Assembly: GCF_017742245.1 (NCBI RefSeq)
Contig: NZ_JAGHKO010000014.1
Coordinates: 248,001-312,000, forward strand
Direction of reading: 5' to 3'
DNA: 64,000 nucleotides
Source of the DNA: Niastella soli
GTDB lineage: Bacteria > Bacteroidota > Bacteroidia > Chitinophagales > Chitinophagaceae
The notes beneath the pieces are model-generated. The model searched no databases. It saw only the letters and a list, made by a program, of their open reading frames with translations, and was not told the DNA's origin. This document shows, one piece after another, positions 1 through 6,344 of the stretch. Every line of letters starts with the position of its first letter. The first letter of the stretch is position 1. Position numbers and translations under genes: made by a program.

Positions 1-48
1 AATACAACTGCTGTAACTACCACTGTAGAAAAGAAAAATACTTTTTAA
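1..48 (+). CDS. 3' end of an upstream gene (partial)
   Basis: One frame is open from the first base to a TAA at 46-48 and ends in a Thr/Lys-rich tail (...VEKKNTF). The stop lies two bases before the ATG of the next gene, the usual spacing inside an operon. Only 15 codons are visible, so no function can be given, and the open frame could be chance. Confidence 0.4.
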   Translation, partial: NTTAVTTTVEKKNTF

Positions 49-50
49 TC

Positions 51-557
51 ATGTGGACACTCTCCTCCGACTATATAAACAACCTGTCTTTTCACTATAT
101 TGAAACCTATTCATTCCGAAGGGGCTCAGCATATGAGAAACTGAATGCAGAAAATGCTGATCTTGAATACAACGGCTATATAGAGGATGAAAATGGGCAA
201 TTTTTTCCTTATAGTATAAGAACAGGTACTTTCCAACATGACCACCCGATAGCAATCCAGGTCAAAAATCTCTTACAAATAGAGATCGAACATCATGAAA
301 AATACTTGTGTGCGCCCGTTTATCGCGACGCCATTATTTTTTATGATCAAACACAACGGAGTGTTTCCAGCCTGAACATTTGTTTATCCTGCTGCTACAT
401 GCAAACTGATATCGGGCTACTAAAAGCAGACTACAAGACCTACGGTTATTTAAAAAAGTTATTTCTTGAATTAGGGCATGATGTAGAGAATCCGGAATAC
501 AACATTATTGATGACATAGAGGCCATGAAGACGAAAATCAAAAAGCCGAAACGCTAA
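51..557 (+). CDS. Hypothetical protein, 168 aa
   Basis: I do not recognise this protein. It has no signal peptide or membrane segment and is rich in Tyr, Asp and Glu in the first half. A small cysteine cluster (LSCCYM) lies near residue 112, and the C-terminus is basic (KTKIKKPKR). The ATG at 51 follows the preceding stop by two bases, so it is probably translated with the upstream gene that is cut by the window edge. A small cytosolic protein directly behind a larger gene fits, among other things, an immunity or accessory protein, but nothing in the sequence proves that. Coding is supported by length, uninterrupted frame and operon spacing. Confidence 0.75.
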   Translation: MWTLSSDYINNLSFHYIETYSFRRGSAYEKLNAENADLEYNGYIEDENGQFFPYSIRTGTFQHDHPIAIQVKNLLQIEIEHHEKYLCAPVYRDAIIFYDQTQRSVSSLNICLSCCYMQTDIGLLKADYKTYGYLKKLFLELGHDVENPEYNIIDDIEAMKTKIKKPKR

Positions 558-619
558 TACCCAAACAATTGTCGGCCATAAACGTTAAGCATATTGGATA
601 GTGTCAAAAACAATACTTT

Positions 620-1075
620 ATGCCGGATTTCATGACAAACCTGATCGAAAAAACAATTGTAATAAATGCGCTGGCTACTGACGTTTGGAAGGCCCTGACC
701 CAACCGTTCCTGATGAAACAATGGATGGGTGAAGAAGAAATGAACCTGCATATTCAAACCAGTTGGACAGTTAATTCGCCTATCACCATTTCAGGTTTTC
801 ATCACCTGCCATTTGTCAACAAAGGAACCATCCTGGAATTTGATGAGGAGAAAGTGCTGAGCTATTCGCACAACAGTTCTTTATCGCGCCTGGCCGATGA
901 ATCTGAAAATTATTCTGTCATTAAATTCAATTTATCCCCTGCGGAAACGCAAACAGCGGTAACACTTACTATTACTAATTTTCCCACAGAAGTTATTTAC
1001 AAACACCTGGAATTTTACTGGCAATCGACCATCGTATTGTTGAAGAAATTTGTAGAAAACAGCAAACTTATTTAA
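620..1075 (+). CDS. SRPBCC (AHSA1/START-like) domain protein
   Basis: A 151-residue protein made almost entirely of one START-like helix-grip domain of the AHSA1 type. The opening strand (EKTIVINALATDVWKALT) and the next segment (MKQWMGEEE) match the family's usual start, where a hydrophobic cavity is built for a small ligand or an Hsp90-type partner. No ligand can be inferred. Two in-frame ATGs are possible, at 620 and 632. The second leaves MTNLIEKTI, closer to the normal family N-terminus. It follows the unknown gene by 62 bases on the same strand. AHSA1-like proteins are common single-gene accessories in Bacteroidota and are often paired with ArsR regulators, but none is seen here. Confidence 0.85.
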   Translation: MPDFMTNLIEKTIVINALATDVWKALTQPFLMKQWMGEEEMNLHIQTSWTVNSPITISGFHHLPFVNKGTILEFDEEKVLSYSHNSSLSRLADESENYSVIKFNLSPAETQTAVTLTITNFPTEVIYKHLEFYWQSTIVLLKKFVENSKLI

Positions 1076-1218
1076 CAGACAAACCTGCTCCTACCCACCC
1101 CTACGCCAAACCGGGAAAAACGGGAGAAACACTCTTTTTTTGTATAACCTACACTTTATTTATTCTGAATGAACGATTTACGTAGAAAACGTCCCTTATT
1201 AAAAACCCATAAAAGAGC

Positions 1219-1249
1219 TTGCTGGACGATCGGTATTTGTATAAATTTG
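1219..1249 (+). promoter_or_regulatory. Probable clpS promoter
   Basis: TTG at 1219-1221, a 20-base spacer and TAAATTTG at 1242-1249 fit the Bacteroidota -33/-7 consensus (TTG-N19-TAnnTTTG). The predicted start of transcription leaves a leader of about 15-18 bases before the clpS ATG. Confidence 0.6.
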
Positions 1250-1270
1250 TAGCGGATTAAACCATACTTT

Positions 1271-1567
1271 ATGGCTATTGATGCGCCAGTAAAACCACAT
1301 TATGAAGAGGATACCGATGTACTTACCACATTGGACGAACCATACAGCCTGATTGTATGGAACGATGAGGTAAATACATTTGAATGGGTTATTGAAACCC
1401 TGGTTGAGGTATGCGGTCATACAACAGAACAGGCTGAACAATGCGCTTATATCATTCACTTCCAGGGAAAATATGCTGTGAAGCAAGGATCTTACGACGA
1501 TTTAAAACCACAATGCGATGCCATTACCGATCGTGGTATTGGCGCCACGCTTGAAGTACTGACCTAA
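1271..1567 (+). CDS. clpS: ATP-dependent Clp protease adaptor ClpS
   Basis: ClpS binds substrates with destabilising N-terminal residues (Leu, Phe, Tyr, Trp) and hands them to the ClpAP-type unfoldase. The 98-residue length is normal for the family. An acidic unstructured N-terminus precedes the folded core, which starts at EPYSLIVWNDEVNTFEWV. The family signature of a short strand, Asn-Asp and then a helix is plain. Later residues (HFQGKYAVKQGSYDDL) match the conserved second half around the N-end pocket and the adaptor-ClpA interface. aat starts 38 bases downstream, so the adaptor and the enzyme that makes its substrates are probably co-transcribed. The start at 1271 fits both family length and the promoter at 1219-1249. 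Confidence 0.95.
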   Translation: MAIDAPVKPHYEEDTDVLTTLDEPYSLIVWNDEVNTFEWVIETLVEVCGHTTEQAEQCAYIIHFQGKYAVKQGSYDDLKPQCDAITDRGIGATLEVLT

Positions 1568-1605
1568 CTTTTGCCTGCCACTTTCCTATCAACTCCCAAC
1601 CCGGC

Positions 1606-2253
1606 ATGCCTTTATTTGCTTTGGATAATGAAATAATATTCCCTCCCGTTCACCTGGCTGAACCAGATGGGTTATTGGCTGTAGGTGGCGACCTCTCAAC
1701 CGAACGTTTGTTACTGGCCTATCGCCAGGGTATTTTTCCCTGGTACGAAGGACAACATATTTTATGGTGGTGCCCCAACCCGCGCTTCATTTTAACCCCT
1801 GCAACTTTGAAGGTGAGCAAAAGCATGAAACAATTATTAAAAAAACAGGCGTTCACCTTCACCATCAATAAAGCATTTGCTGAAGTAATTAATAATTGCA
1901 AAAGCATTGACCGGCCCGGACAAAGCGGCACCTGGATCACTAATGCAGTGAAGGAGGCTTATATCAGGCTACACCGGCTGGGGTATGCCCACAGCGCAGA
2001 AGTTTGGTTGAACAAGGAACTGGTAGGTGGTTTGTATGGCATAAGAATGGGCAAGGTGTTTTTTGGCGAAAGCATGTTCAGTAAAATGAGCAATGCCAGC
2101 AAATATGCGTTCGTCAGCTACGTACATCTATTGCAACAGGAAGATGTACAGTTAATAGATTGCCAGGTTTATACAGAACACCTGGAAAGTCTGGGAGCAC
2201 ACATGATACCGCGTGATAATTTTATTCAACTATTAAATGAGTTGATCCCATAA
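1606..2253 (+). CDS. aat: Leucyl/phenylalanyl-tRNA-protein transferase
   Basis: Aat transfers Leu or Phe from aminoacyl-tRNA to proteins that start with Arg or Lys, creating a bacterial N-degron that ClpS reads. The 215-residue protein has the family landmarks in order: FPPVHLAEPDGLLAVGGDL near the start, the FPWYEG...WWCPNPRFIL block (about residues 44-64), a central HSAEVW strand (about 126-131), GLYGI and then FGESMFSKMSNASK (about 146-166). The last block belongs to the GNAT-like fold that holds the aminoacyl adenosine. The neighbour clpS completes the pathway, an arrangement also known in other phyla. The ATG at 1606 gives the usual N-terminus. No Shine-Dalgarno site is evident. Confidence 0.95.
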   Translation: MPLFALDNEIIFPPVHLAEPDGLLAVGGDLSTERLLLAYRQGIFPWYEGQHILWWCPNPRFILTPATLKVSKSMKQLLKKQAFTFTINKAFAEVINNCKSIDRPGQSGTWITNAVKEAYIRLHRLGYAHSAEVWLNKELVGGLYGIRMGKVFFGESMFSKMSNASKYAFVSYVHLLQQEDVQLIDCQVYTEHLESLGAHMIPRDNFIQLLNELIP

Positions 2254-2282
2254 AAAAGGGAGGCTTCCAAAGAAGCGCTCCC
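2252..2282 (-). terminator. Intrinsic terminator of the lipoprotein gene
   Basis: On the minus strand GGGAGCGCTTC pairs with GAAGCCTCCC (ten pairs, one bulged G, loop TTTG), followed by six T. The T run lies on the minus strand, so it serves the gene at 2305-2796. It abuts the aat stop codon. Confidence 0.75.
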
Positions 2283-2304
2283 AAATGAAGTGAGTGATCA
2301 ATAA

Positions 2305-2796
2305 TTATTTTGTGTAAGTAACCACCGAATAATGTTTCAGGGAAGTAACTTTTAGCTGATCGTTCTTTACATACACTTTTTTGTACTCGCGAAACTGATC
2401 ATGGTTATCCATAAATCCAACAATGCAGGATAATTTATCTTCCCCTTTTTGAATTACAGGTTTTGGCGGCGTGCCTACGTTGGGGAGAAACAAGGTATCC
2501 TCACCCTCCATCTCTTCATACTTTAATTTCATCAGATACTGAAAAGTTTTGGATGTTTCATACAGTTTCACAGAAAAATACCAATCATTTAACGGATTTT
2601 CAGTTTTCTGTTTGTACTCCGCCACCGGCTCGCCACTTACCGCAGTGCGATACATCGGTACCTTTTCTGCAGGCGGCGTTTGGTCAGCAGGAACTGTTGT
2701 TTTGGCAGCATCTTCGGTCTTTACAGTATCTTTGGGTGCTGTCTCACGACACCCAGCTGCCAACAAACAACATAGCAACAAATTACTTTTTTTCAT
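2305..2796 (-). CDS. Small lipoprotein, 163 aa
   Basis: The N-terminus MKKSNLLLCCLLAAGC ends in a lipobox (LAAGC), so the mature protein should be lipid-anchored at Cys16. A low-complexity linker of Thr, Pro, Lys and Ala follows (about residues 20-50), then a compact domain of about 100 residues starting near LNDWYFSVKLYETSKTFQYLMKLKYEEMEGED. I do not recognise the domain. The pattern of short strands and the closing HYSVVTYTK suggest a beta-rich fold. The gene stands alone on the minus strand, converging on clpS-aat with a terminator between them. Expected location is the outer or inner membrane facing the periplasm. No function can be assigned. Confidence 0.8.
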   Translation of the reverse strand: MKKSNLLLCCLLAAGCRETAPKDTVKTEDAAKTTVPADQTPPAEKVPMYRTAVSGEPVAEYKQKTENPLNDWYFSVKLYETSKTFQYLMKLKYEEMEGEDTLFLPNVGTPPKPVIQKGEDKLSCIVGFMDNHDQFREYKKVYVKNDQLKVTSLKHYSVVTYTK

Positions 2797-2989
2797 AGTG
2801 TGGTTATATTTACAAAAGCGTTGTTATCGTCCACAAGTATAATACCAAAATGAATTGAAATATTAAGAATTACAGGGGAGGTTTATATGATTTATAAAAT
2901 TGATAATGGTATTGGGTGGGATTCCTGGGGGAGAAAGGGCAGATTGACAAAGGGTTGACAGGTTAACACATTGACAAGTCTACATTACT

Positions 2990-3048
2990 CTGAGCGGAGT
3001 CGAAGGGTCAGCAAAGAGACCGAGCGTCCTGAGCGAAGTCGAAGCGTC
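2990..3048. repeat. Two direct copies of a GAGCGRAGTCGAAG word
   Basis: CTGAGCGGAGTCGAAGGGTC (2990-3009) and CTGAGCGAAGTCGAAGCGTC (3029-3048) are direct repeats inside the 628-base gap between the lipoprotein and the exonuclease gene. Related AGCG-N-AGCG hairpins occur at 5735 and 39504. The rest of 2797-2980 shows nothing I recognise. Confidence 0.65.
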
Positions 3049-3192
3049 GAGGGCTCAATTGGGAAGAATATCGCAGGTATTAAATTTCGGGAGCCGGCCC
3101 AGCTTTGCGGGGTGACAAGGAGAAAGAAGGCTGATAGGGTTGATAAAGTTGATGGAGTTGATAAGAGTAGGAAGTTGAAAATCGAAGGTTGT

Positions 3193-3290
3193 GAGGCGAA
3201 CAAGTGAATGGTGAGTGGTGAATCGTAGAGTGAACTCGCTATTATTTATGAATCCTAAATAATAGCGAGCCTACTCACAACTGACAATTG
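3193..3290. repeat. Dispersed palindromic element A, copy 1
   Basis: The core is a perfect 14-bp hairpin, CTCGCTATTATTTA (3235-3248) and its complement (3256-3269), with a seven-base loop TGAATCC. Its flank (GTGAATGGTGAGTGGTGAAT) is the reverse complement of the flank of the copy near 10.7 kb. Heptamer tracts of ATTGCCC type follow at 3285-3300 and 3365-3420. This is a REP-like intergenic element. No gene is seen in 3208-3424. Confidence 0.75.
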
Positions 3291-3424
3291 CCCATTGCCT
3301 CGCCCGCCGAAGCCTTGGCGTAGGAGGGCCGTCGCCGGAAGCGCATTAAACTATCAGTCGGAGATAGCCCATTGCCTATTACCCATTGCCTATTCCCCAT
3401 TGCCCATTGCCTATTGCCCTCCCC

Positions 3425-4795
3425 CTACTGAAATACGACCTTCTTATTAGGATACCGCTCCACATATTGATATACCAATCCCCGGATATAATCGTTCTCC
3501 GGATATTGCTGCAGGTAATTCTTCAATTCTTCCTGGCTGGTAATACCCACGCCGGCAGGAATGTATCCCATCCCATAAAACTTCCCTTTCTCCATTAAGA
3601 TACAACTGTGCTCATCGCGTTCATTACCGGCATCCACCACCGCAAAAGTGGGCAGCCAGTCTTCCAGCCATTGCAAGGCATCGTGCACCCGTCTATTATA
3701 TACCTCCACCGCCTCTTTATGGTCGCAGGCACCCAAACAGGTATTGTCGGCTGTTCCCGTACAGGGCCCGGGCGCAGTTTGCATAAAACACAATTTGGGA
3801 CATAAACTAAATCTTTCTATCAGCTTATTCAACAACCGGTGCCCTTCCAATAGTAAATTGAAAGTGTACAGCGGTTGCATATGTTTCTTCTTTTTATCAA
3901 TGGCCAGTCGGATGTACCCGCCGCCATCTTCAAACATGTATAAACCATAAGTATGGGCGAACCTTTTCTGACTGCTGTTGAATTCGGGCCACAGGCGTTT
4001 AATCTCTACACTTTCCAGAATAAAAGCCATCAGTTCGGTACTGCAGGATTGATAGGTAATACTGTGAATGTGCCGTAGAAAATCCTGTCGTTGTTTGCCC
4101 GAACCATTATGTGTGAAATGGCTGCTCACGCGGTATTTCAGGTTCTTGGCCTTTCCCACATAAATCACTTTACCGGTTTGATTATGGAAATAATATACAC
4201 CCGGCGTATATGGCAATTGGTCTACCTGTTCTTTGGGCAGGTTGGGCGGCAGCGATTGTTCTTTGGCGCCCCTTTTTATAAATTGCTGAATATGTGGTTC
4301 GGCGTTATGCTGCAGCAAATGTTCCAGCAAACGTACGGTGGCATCGGTATCGCCACCGGCCCGGTGCCTGTTAAAAATGGTAATACCGAAATGATTGCAC
4401 AGATTGCCCAGACTATAAGAAGGCAACCCCGGGAACACTTTCTTCGACAGCCGAACAGTACACAGTTTGTTACAGTTCAGCTCATACCCGGCTGTACCAA
4501 AATGATGTTTTAAAAAAGAGTAGTCGAAATTTACATTATGGGCCACAAAGATCTTCCCCTGTAACAGCTCAAATATTTGAGGGGCTACTTCTTCAAAAGA
4601 AGGCGCCGCGGCCACCATGTCATTGGAGATGCCCGTTAAAACCTGTATATAATACGGGATGTTGCGAACCGGTCTAACCAGGGTCTCAAACCGATTTATT
4701 ACAGATTGTCCATCATGCAGCACAATAGCGATCTCAGTTATGTCGTTATTGGCTGCGTACCCCCCGGTTGTTTCTATATCAACGATAGCGTACAT
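3425..4795 (-). CDS. DEDDh exonuclease fused to a GIY-YIG nuclease domain
   Basis: A 456-residue two-nuclease fusion. Residues 1-165 are a DnaQ/Pol III epsilon-type 3'-5' exonuclease. The first catalytic pair is in AIVDIETTGG (Asp, Glu), with VAHNVNFDYSFL in the middle and HRAGGDTDATVRLL carrying the closing His/Asp. Around residues 198-275 comes a GIY-YIG domain as in UvrC and Cho (PGVYYFHNQTGKVIYVGKAK), followed by the FILESVEIKRLWPEFNSSQK helix that supplies the catalytic Glu in that family. The C-terminal third carries a cysteine-bearing segment (CPKLCFMQTAPGPCTG...CLGACDHKE) resembling the UvrC/Cho cysteine stretch. This architecture is known in Bacteroidota and other phyla and is usually annotated as an exonuclease. 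A DNA-repair role is inferred. The start at 4795 is fixed by the exonuclease N-terminus. Confidence 0.9.
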   Translation of the reverse strand: MYAIVDIETTGGYAANNDITEIAIVLHDGQSVINRFETLVRPVRNIPYYIQVLTGISNDMVAAAPSFEEVAPQIFELLQGKIFVAHNVNFDYSFLKHHFGTAGYELNCNKLCTVRLSKKVFPGLPSYSLGNLCNHFGITIFNRHRAGGDTDATVRLLEHLLQHNAEPHIQQFIKRGAKEQSLPPNLPKEQVDQLPYTPGVYYFHNQTGKVIYVGKAKNLKYRVSSHFTHNGSGKQRQDFLRHIHSITYQSCSTELMAFILESVEIKRLWPEFNSSQKRFAHTYGLYMFEDGGGYIRLAIDKKKKHMQPLYTFNLLLEGHRLLNKLIERFSLCPKLCFMQTAPGPCTGTADNTCLGACDHKEAVEVYNRRVHDALQWLEDWLPTFAVVDAGNERDEHSCILMEKGKFYGMGYIPAGVGITSQEELKNYLQQYPENDYIRGLVYQYVERYPNKKVVFQ

Positions 4796-4954
4796 AGATT
4801 AATCGTAAAGTTACAAAGAACGAACGAAACCGGAAGAACGGCAAAATCGCCCCCTTTAGTTCATAACAAGGTGATTATAAGCCATTCATACAATCCTACC
4901 CCGTGAGTGTTTAATCCGTCCCGCATTGTTAAACCTCTAAAAAATCCGTTGTCT

Positions 4955-5077
4955 ATGCAAAAATTTGACTTGCAGCAAGCCAAACAGGAGACCAACGAAA
5001 AGAGGACTAAAATTGCAGTGATCGTATTATTTTTCACTGCACTGGTTCTGTTTTCTTACTGGTTTACCCAAAGCTAA
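4955..5077 (+). CDS. Small single-pass membrane protein, 40 aa
   Basis: ATG at 4955 opens 40 codons ending at TAA 5075-5077. A polar N-terminus (QQAKQETNEKRTK) is followed by about 18 hydrophobic residues (IAVIVLFFTALVLFSYWF) and a three-residue tail, the layout of a small inner-membrane protein with the N-terminus in the cytosol. A strong terminator follows 33 bases after the stop. A second gene of the same build lies at 5437, and both have a CTCTAAAAAA stretch 12-24 bases before the ATG. Coding is inferred from this recurrence. The function is unknown. Confidence 0.6.
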   Translation: MQKFDLQQAKQETNEKRTKIAVIVLFFTALVLFSYWFTQS

Positions 5078-5110
5078 TCGCTTTGCCCCTCATTAGGAAT
5101 TTACGTTTCT

Positions 5111-5169
5111 GTATGAAGCGCAAAGCTGATAACCGTCACAAATAGCTGTCTTTGTGCTTCATACTTTTT
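5111..5169 (+). terminator. Strong intrinsic terminator after the 40-aa gene
   Basis: GTATGAAGCGCAAAG (5111-5125) pairs with CTTTGTGCTTCATAC (5150-5164), 15 pairs with a single G-U, then five T. It closes the transcript of the 40-codon gene. The rest of the gap to 5436 shows no other structure I can name. Confidence 0.8.
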
Positions 5170-5436
5170 CCCGTTTTTAGACTACCCGGGGCGCACAGCC
5201 CCTCTATTTCACCTTTTTTTATAGGCTAATCATTTGCAGGAATGGCAGTTGTGTATTACATTTGTCATGGCTTAACAATCAATAGCCTGGCATTACTCCT
5301 AATTGGAATATATCCTTCCTGAACAACCACAGCGTTAATAGTACCACCCTTTTATATCTTTCCGTAAGCCTGTGAAGACCGTTTGCATGATCGTACTACG
5401 TAAGAATTTAAAACTCTAAAAAAACACACGTAGCGT

Positions 5437-5550
5437 ATGAAAAAGACATCGCATCATTTCCATTTGGGCGAAAACGGTAAAGTAGTATTAATGGCAATTG
5501 GCTTCTTAGCTTTTATCATGTTGCTGTCGTACCTGTATTGGTATGCTTAG
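5437..5550 (+). CDS. Small single-pass membrane protein, 37 aa
   Basis: ATG at 5437 opens 37 codons ending at TAG 5548-5550. The N-terminus MKKTSHHFHLGENGK is polar and His-rich. The rest (VVLMAIGFLAFIMLLSYLYWY) is one hydrophobic helix, so the protein should span the membrane once with only two or three residues outside. It resembles the 40-aa protein at 4955 in build, not in residue identity, and has the same CTCTAAAAAA stretch upstream and its own terminator downstream. The two are probably independent one-gene units with a shared type of regulation. No function is known. Confidence 0.6.
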   Translation: MKKTSHHFHLGENGKVVLMAIGFLAFIMLLSYLYWYA

Positions 5551-5638
5551 TAACAGTTAGTGCAATACCTTCTTACCGAAACACAAAAGCCTTCCAGTAT
5601 CTGCTGACATAAGATATTGGAACAGAAATTATTTTGTA

Positions 5639-5669
5639 AGCATCTGGCAACCAGCGAGGTGCTTTTTTT
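5639..5669 (+). terminator. Intrinsic terminator after the 37-aa gene
   Basis: AGCATCT (5639-5645) pairs with AGGTGCT (5657-5663), seven pairs with one G-U, followed by seven T at 5663-5669. Confidence 0.7.
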
Positions 5670-5711
5670 ATGCGCATAACTCATTGTTCCTTTCAACATG
5701 GGAGTAACTTC

Positions 5712-5820
5712 ACGATTGCCGATTGCCGATTAACGGACCTGAGCGTAGCGAAGGTCCTGTTTGCCGTCTGCCTTTTGCCGTCTGCTCTCGGCTGAGCCGA
5801 GACCGTTTGCCGTCTGCACA
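5712..5820. repeat. Heptamer tract with two embedded hairpins
   Basis: Variants of ATTGCCG and TGCCGTC recur at seven-base spacing. Two hairpins sit inside the tract: GGACCT-GAGCGTAGCGA-AGGTCC (5735-5757) and the perfect palindrome TCTCGGCTGAGCCGAGA (5786-5802). Both hairpins recur elsewhere in the window (39504-39526; 19130-19146, 58068-58088, 58177-58195). Confidence 0.75.
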
Positions 5821-5831
5821 CTGTAGGGTAC

Positions 5832-6110
5832 TTGTCTGGAGGTGGTCAGATAGTGGTCAGCGGGTTGTCTGGGAGTGGTCATAGGAACTACAGTCCCCAG
5901 AGCATATCCAGAACACCGGGAGACAATATCCAGACCATTAGGCTACCATTAAACTACCATTTCGATACCATTTCACTACCAATATAATAGGATTCAGCCC
6001 ATGAAGGTGAGATCAAACAGGGGTATTACCCGGACCTAACAGGGAGAAACTCCCTTTCAGGTCCCTGTGAGGTCCTTGTGAGGTCCTTGTTAGGTCCCTG
6101 TTTGGTCGGC
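5832..6110. repeat. Intergenic block with 11-nt periodicity
   Basis: Four successive sub-blocks each repeat a different word every 11 bases. TTGTCTGG/TGGTCA words start at 5832, 5843, 5854, 5865 and 5876. YCCAG words are at 5896, 5907 and 5929, with GGGAG at 5918. ACCAT/ACCAA words are at 5934, 5945, 5956, 5967 and 5978. AACAGGG is at 6016 and 6038, and AGGTCC at 6059, 6070, 6081 and 6092, with TGGTC at 6103. No frame is open through it, so it is not a protein repeat. It lies just upstream of the valS promoter. I know of no described element of this kind. Confidence 0.85.
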
Positions 6111-6285
6111 ATTAAACCATAAACGGTCCATCAAAGATCCCTGACCCAGATAGAAATTATGTATTCATATGGAGCGCATAGCGCGAAACCGCGAGTCTTT
6201 AGTTGTTTTTCTATTGCCCATTGCCCCCGCCTTTGCAAAGGCTTCAGCGGGCAAATCATTGCCTTTTGCCTATTGGCTATTGCCC

Positions 6286-6316
6286 ATTGCCTACTGCCCT
6301 TGTTTTAGTACCTTTG
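6286..6316 (+). promoter_or_regulatory. valS promoter
   Basis: ATTG at 6286-6289, exactly 19 bases, then TACCTTTG at 6309-6316: a full match to the Bacteroidota TTG-N19-TAnnTTTG consensus. The leader to the valS ATG is about 23 bases. The upstream half lies inside an ATTGCCC heptamer tract, so the -33 box is supplied by the repeat. Confidence 0.8.
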
Positions 6317-6344
6317 CACTCCCTTAAAGCAGATTTATAAATCT

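Noticed and set aside
2971-3207. Short coding region in the gap before the exonuclease gene
   Set aside because: Composition and repeated GAGCGRAGTCGAAG words show repeat DNA. No promoter, signal or homology is visible.
5832-6110. Protein with short repeats
   Set aside because: The period of 11 is not a multiple of three, and all frames are interrupted.
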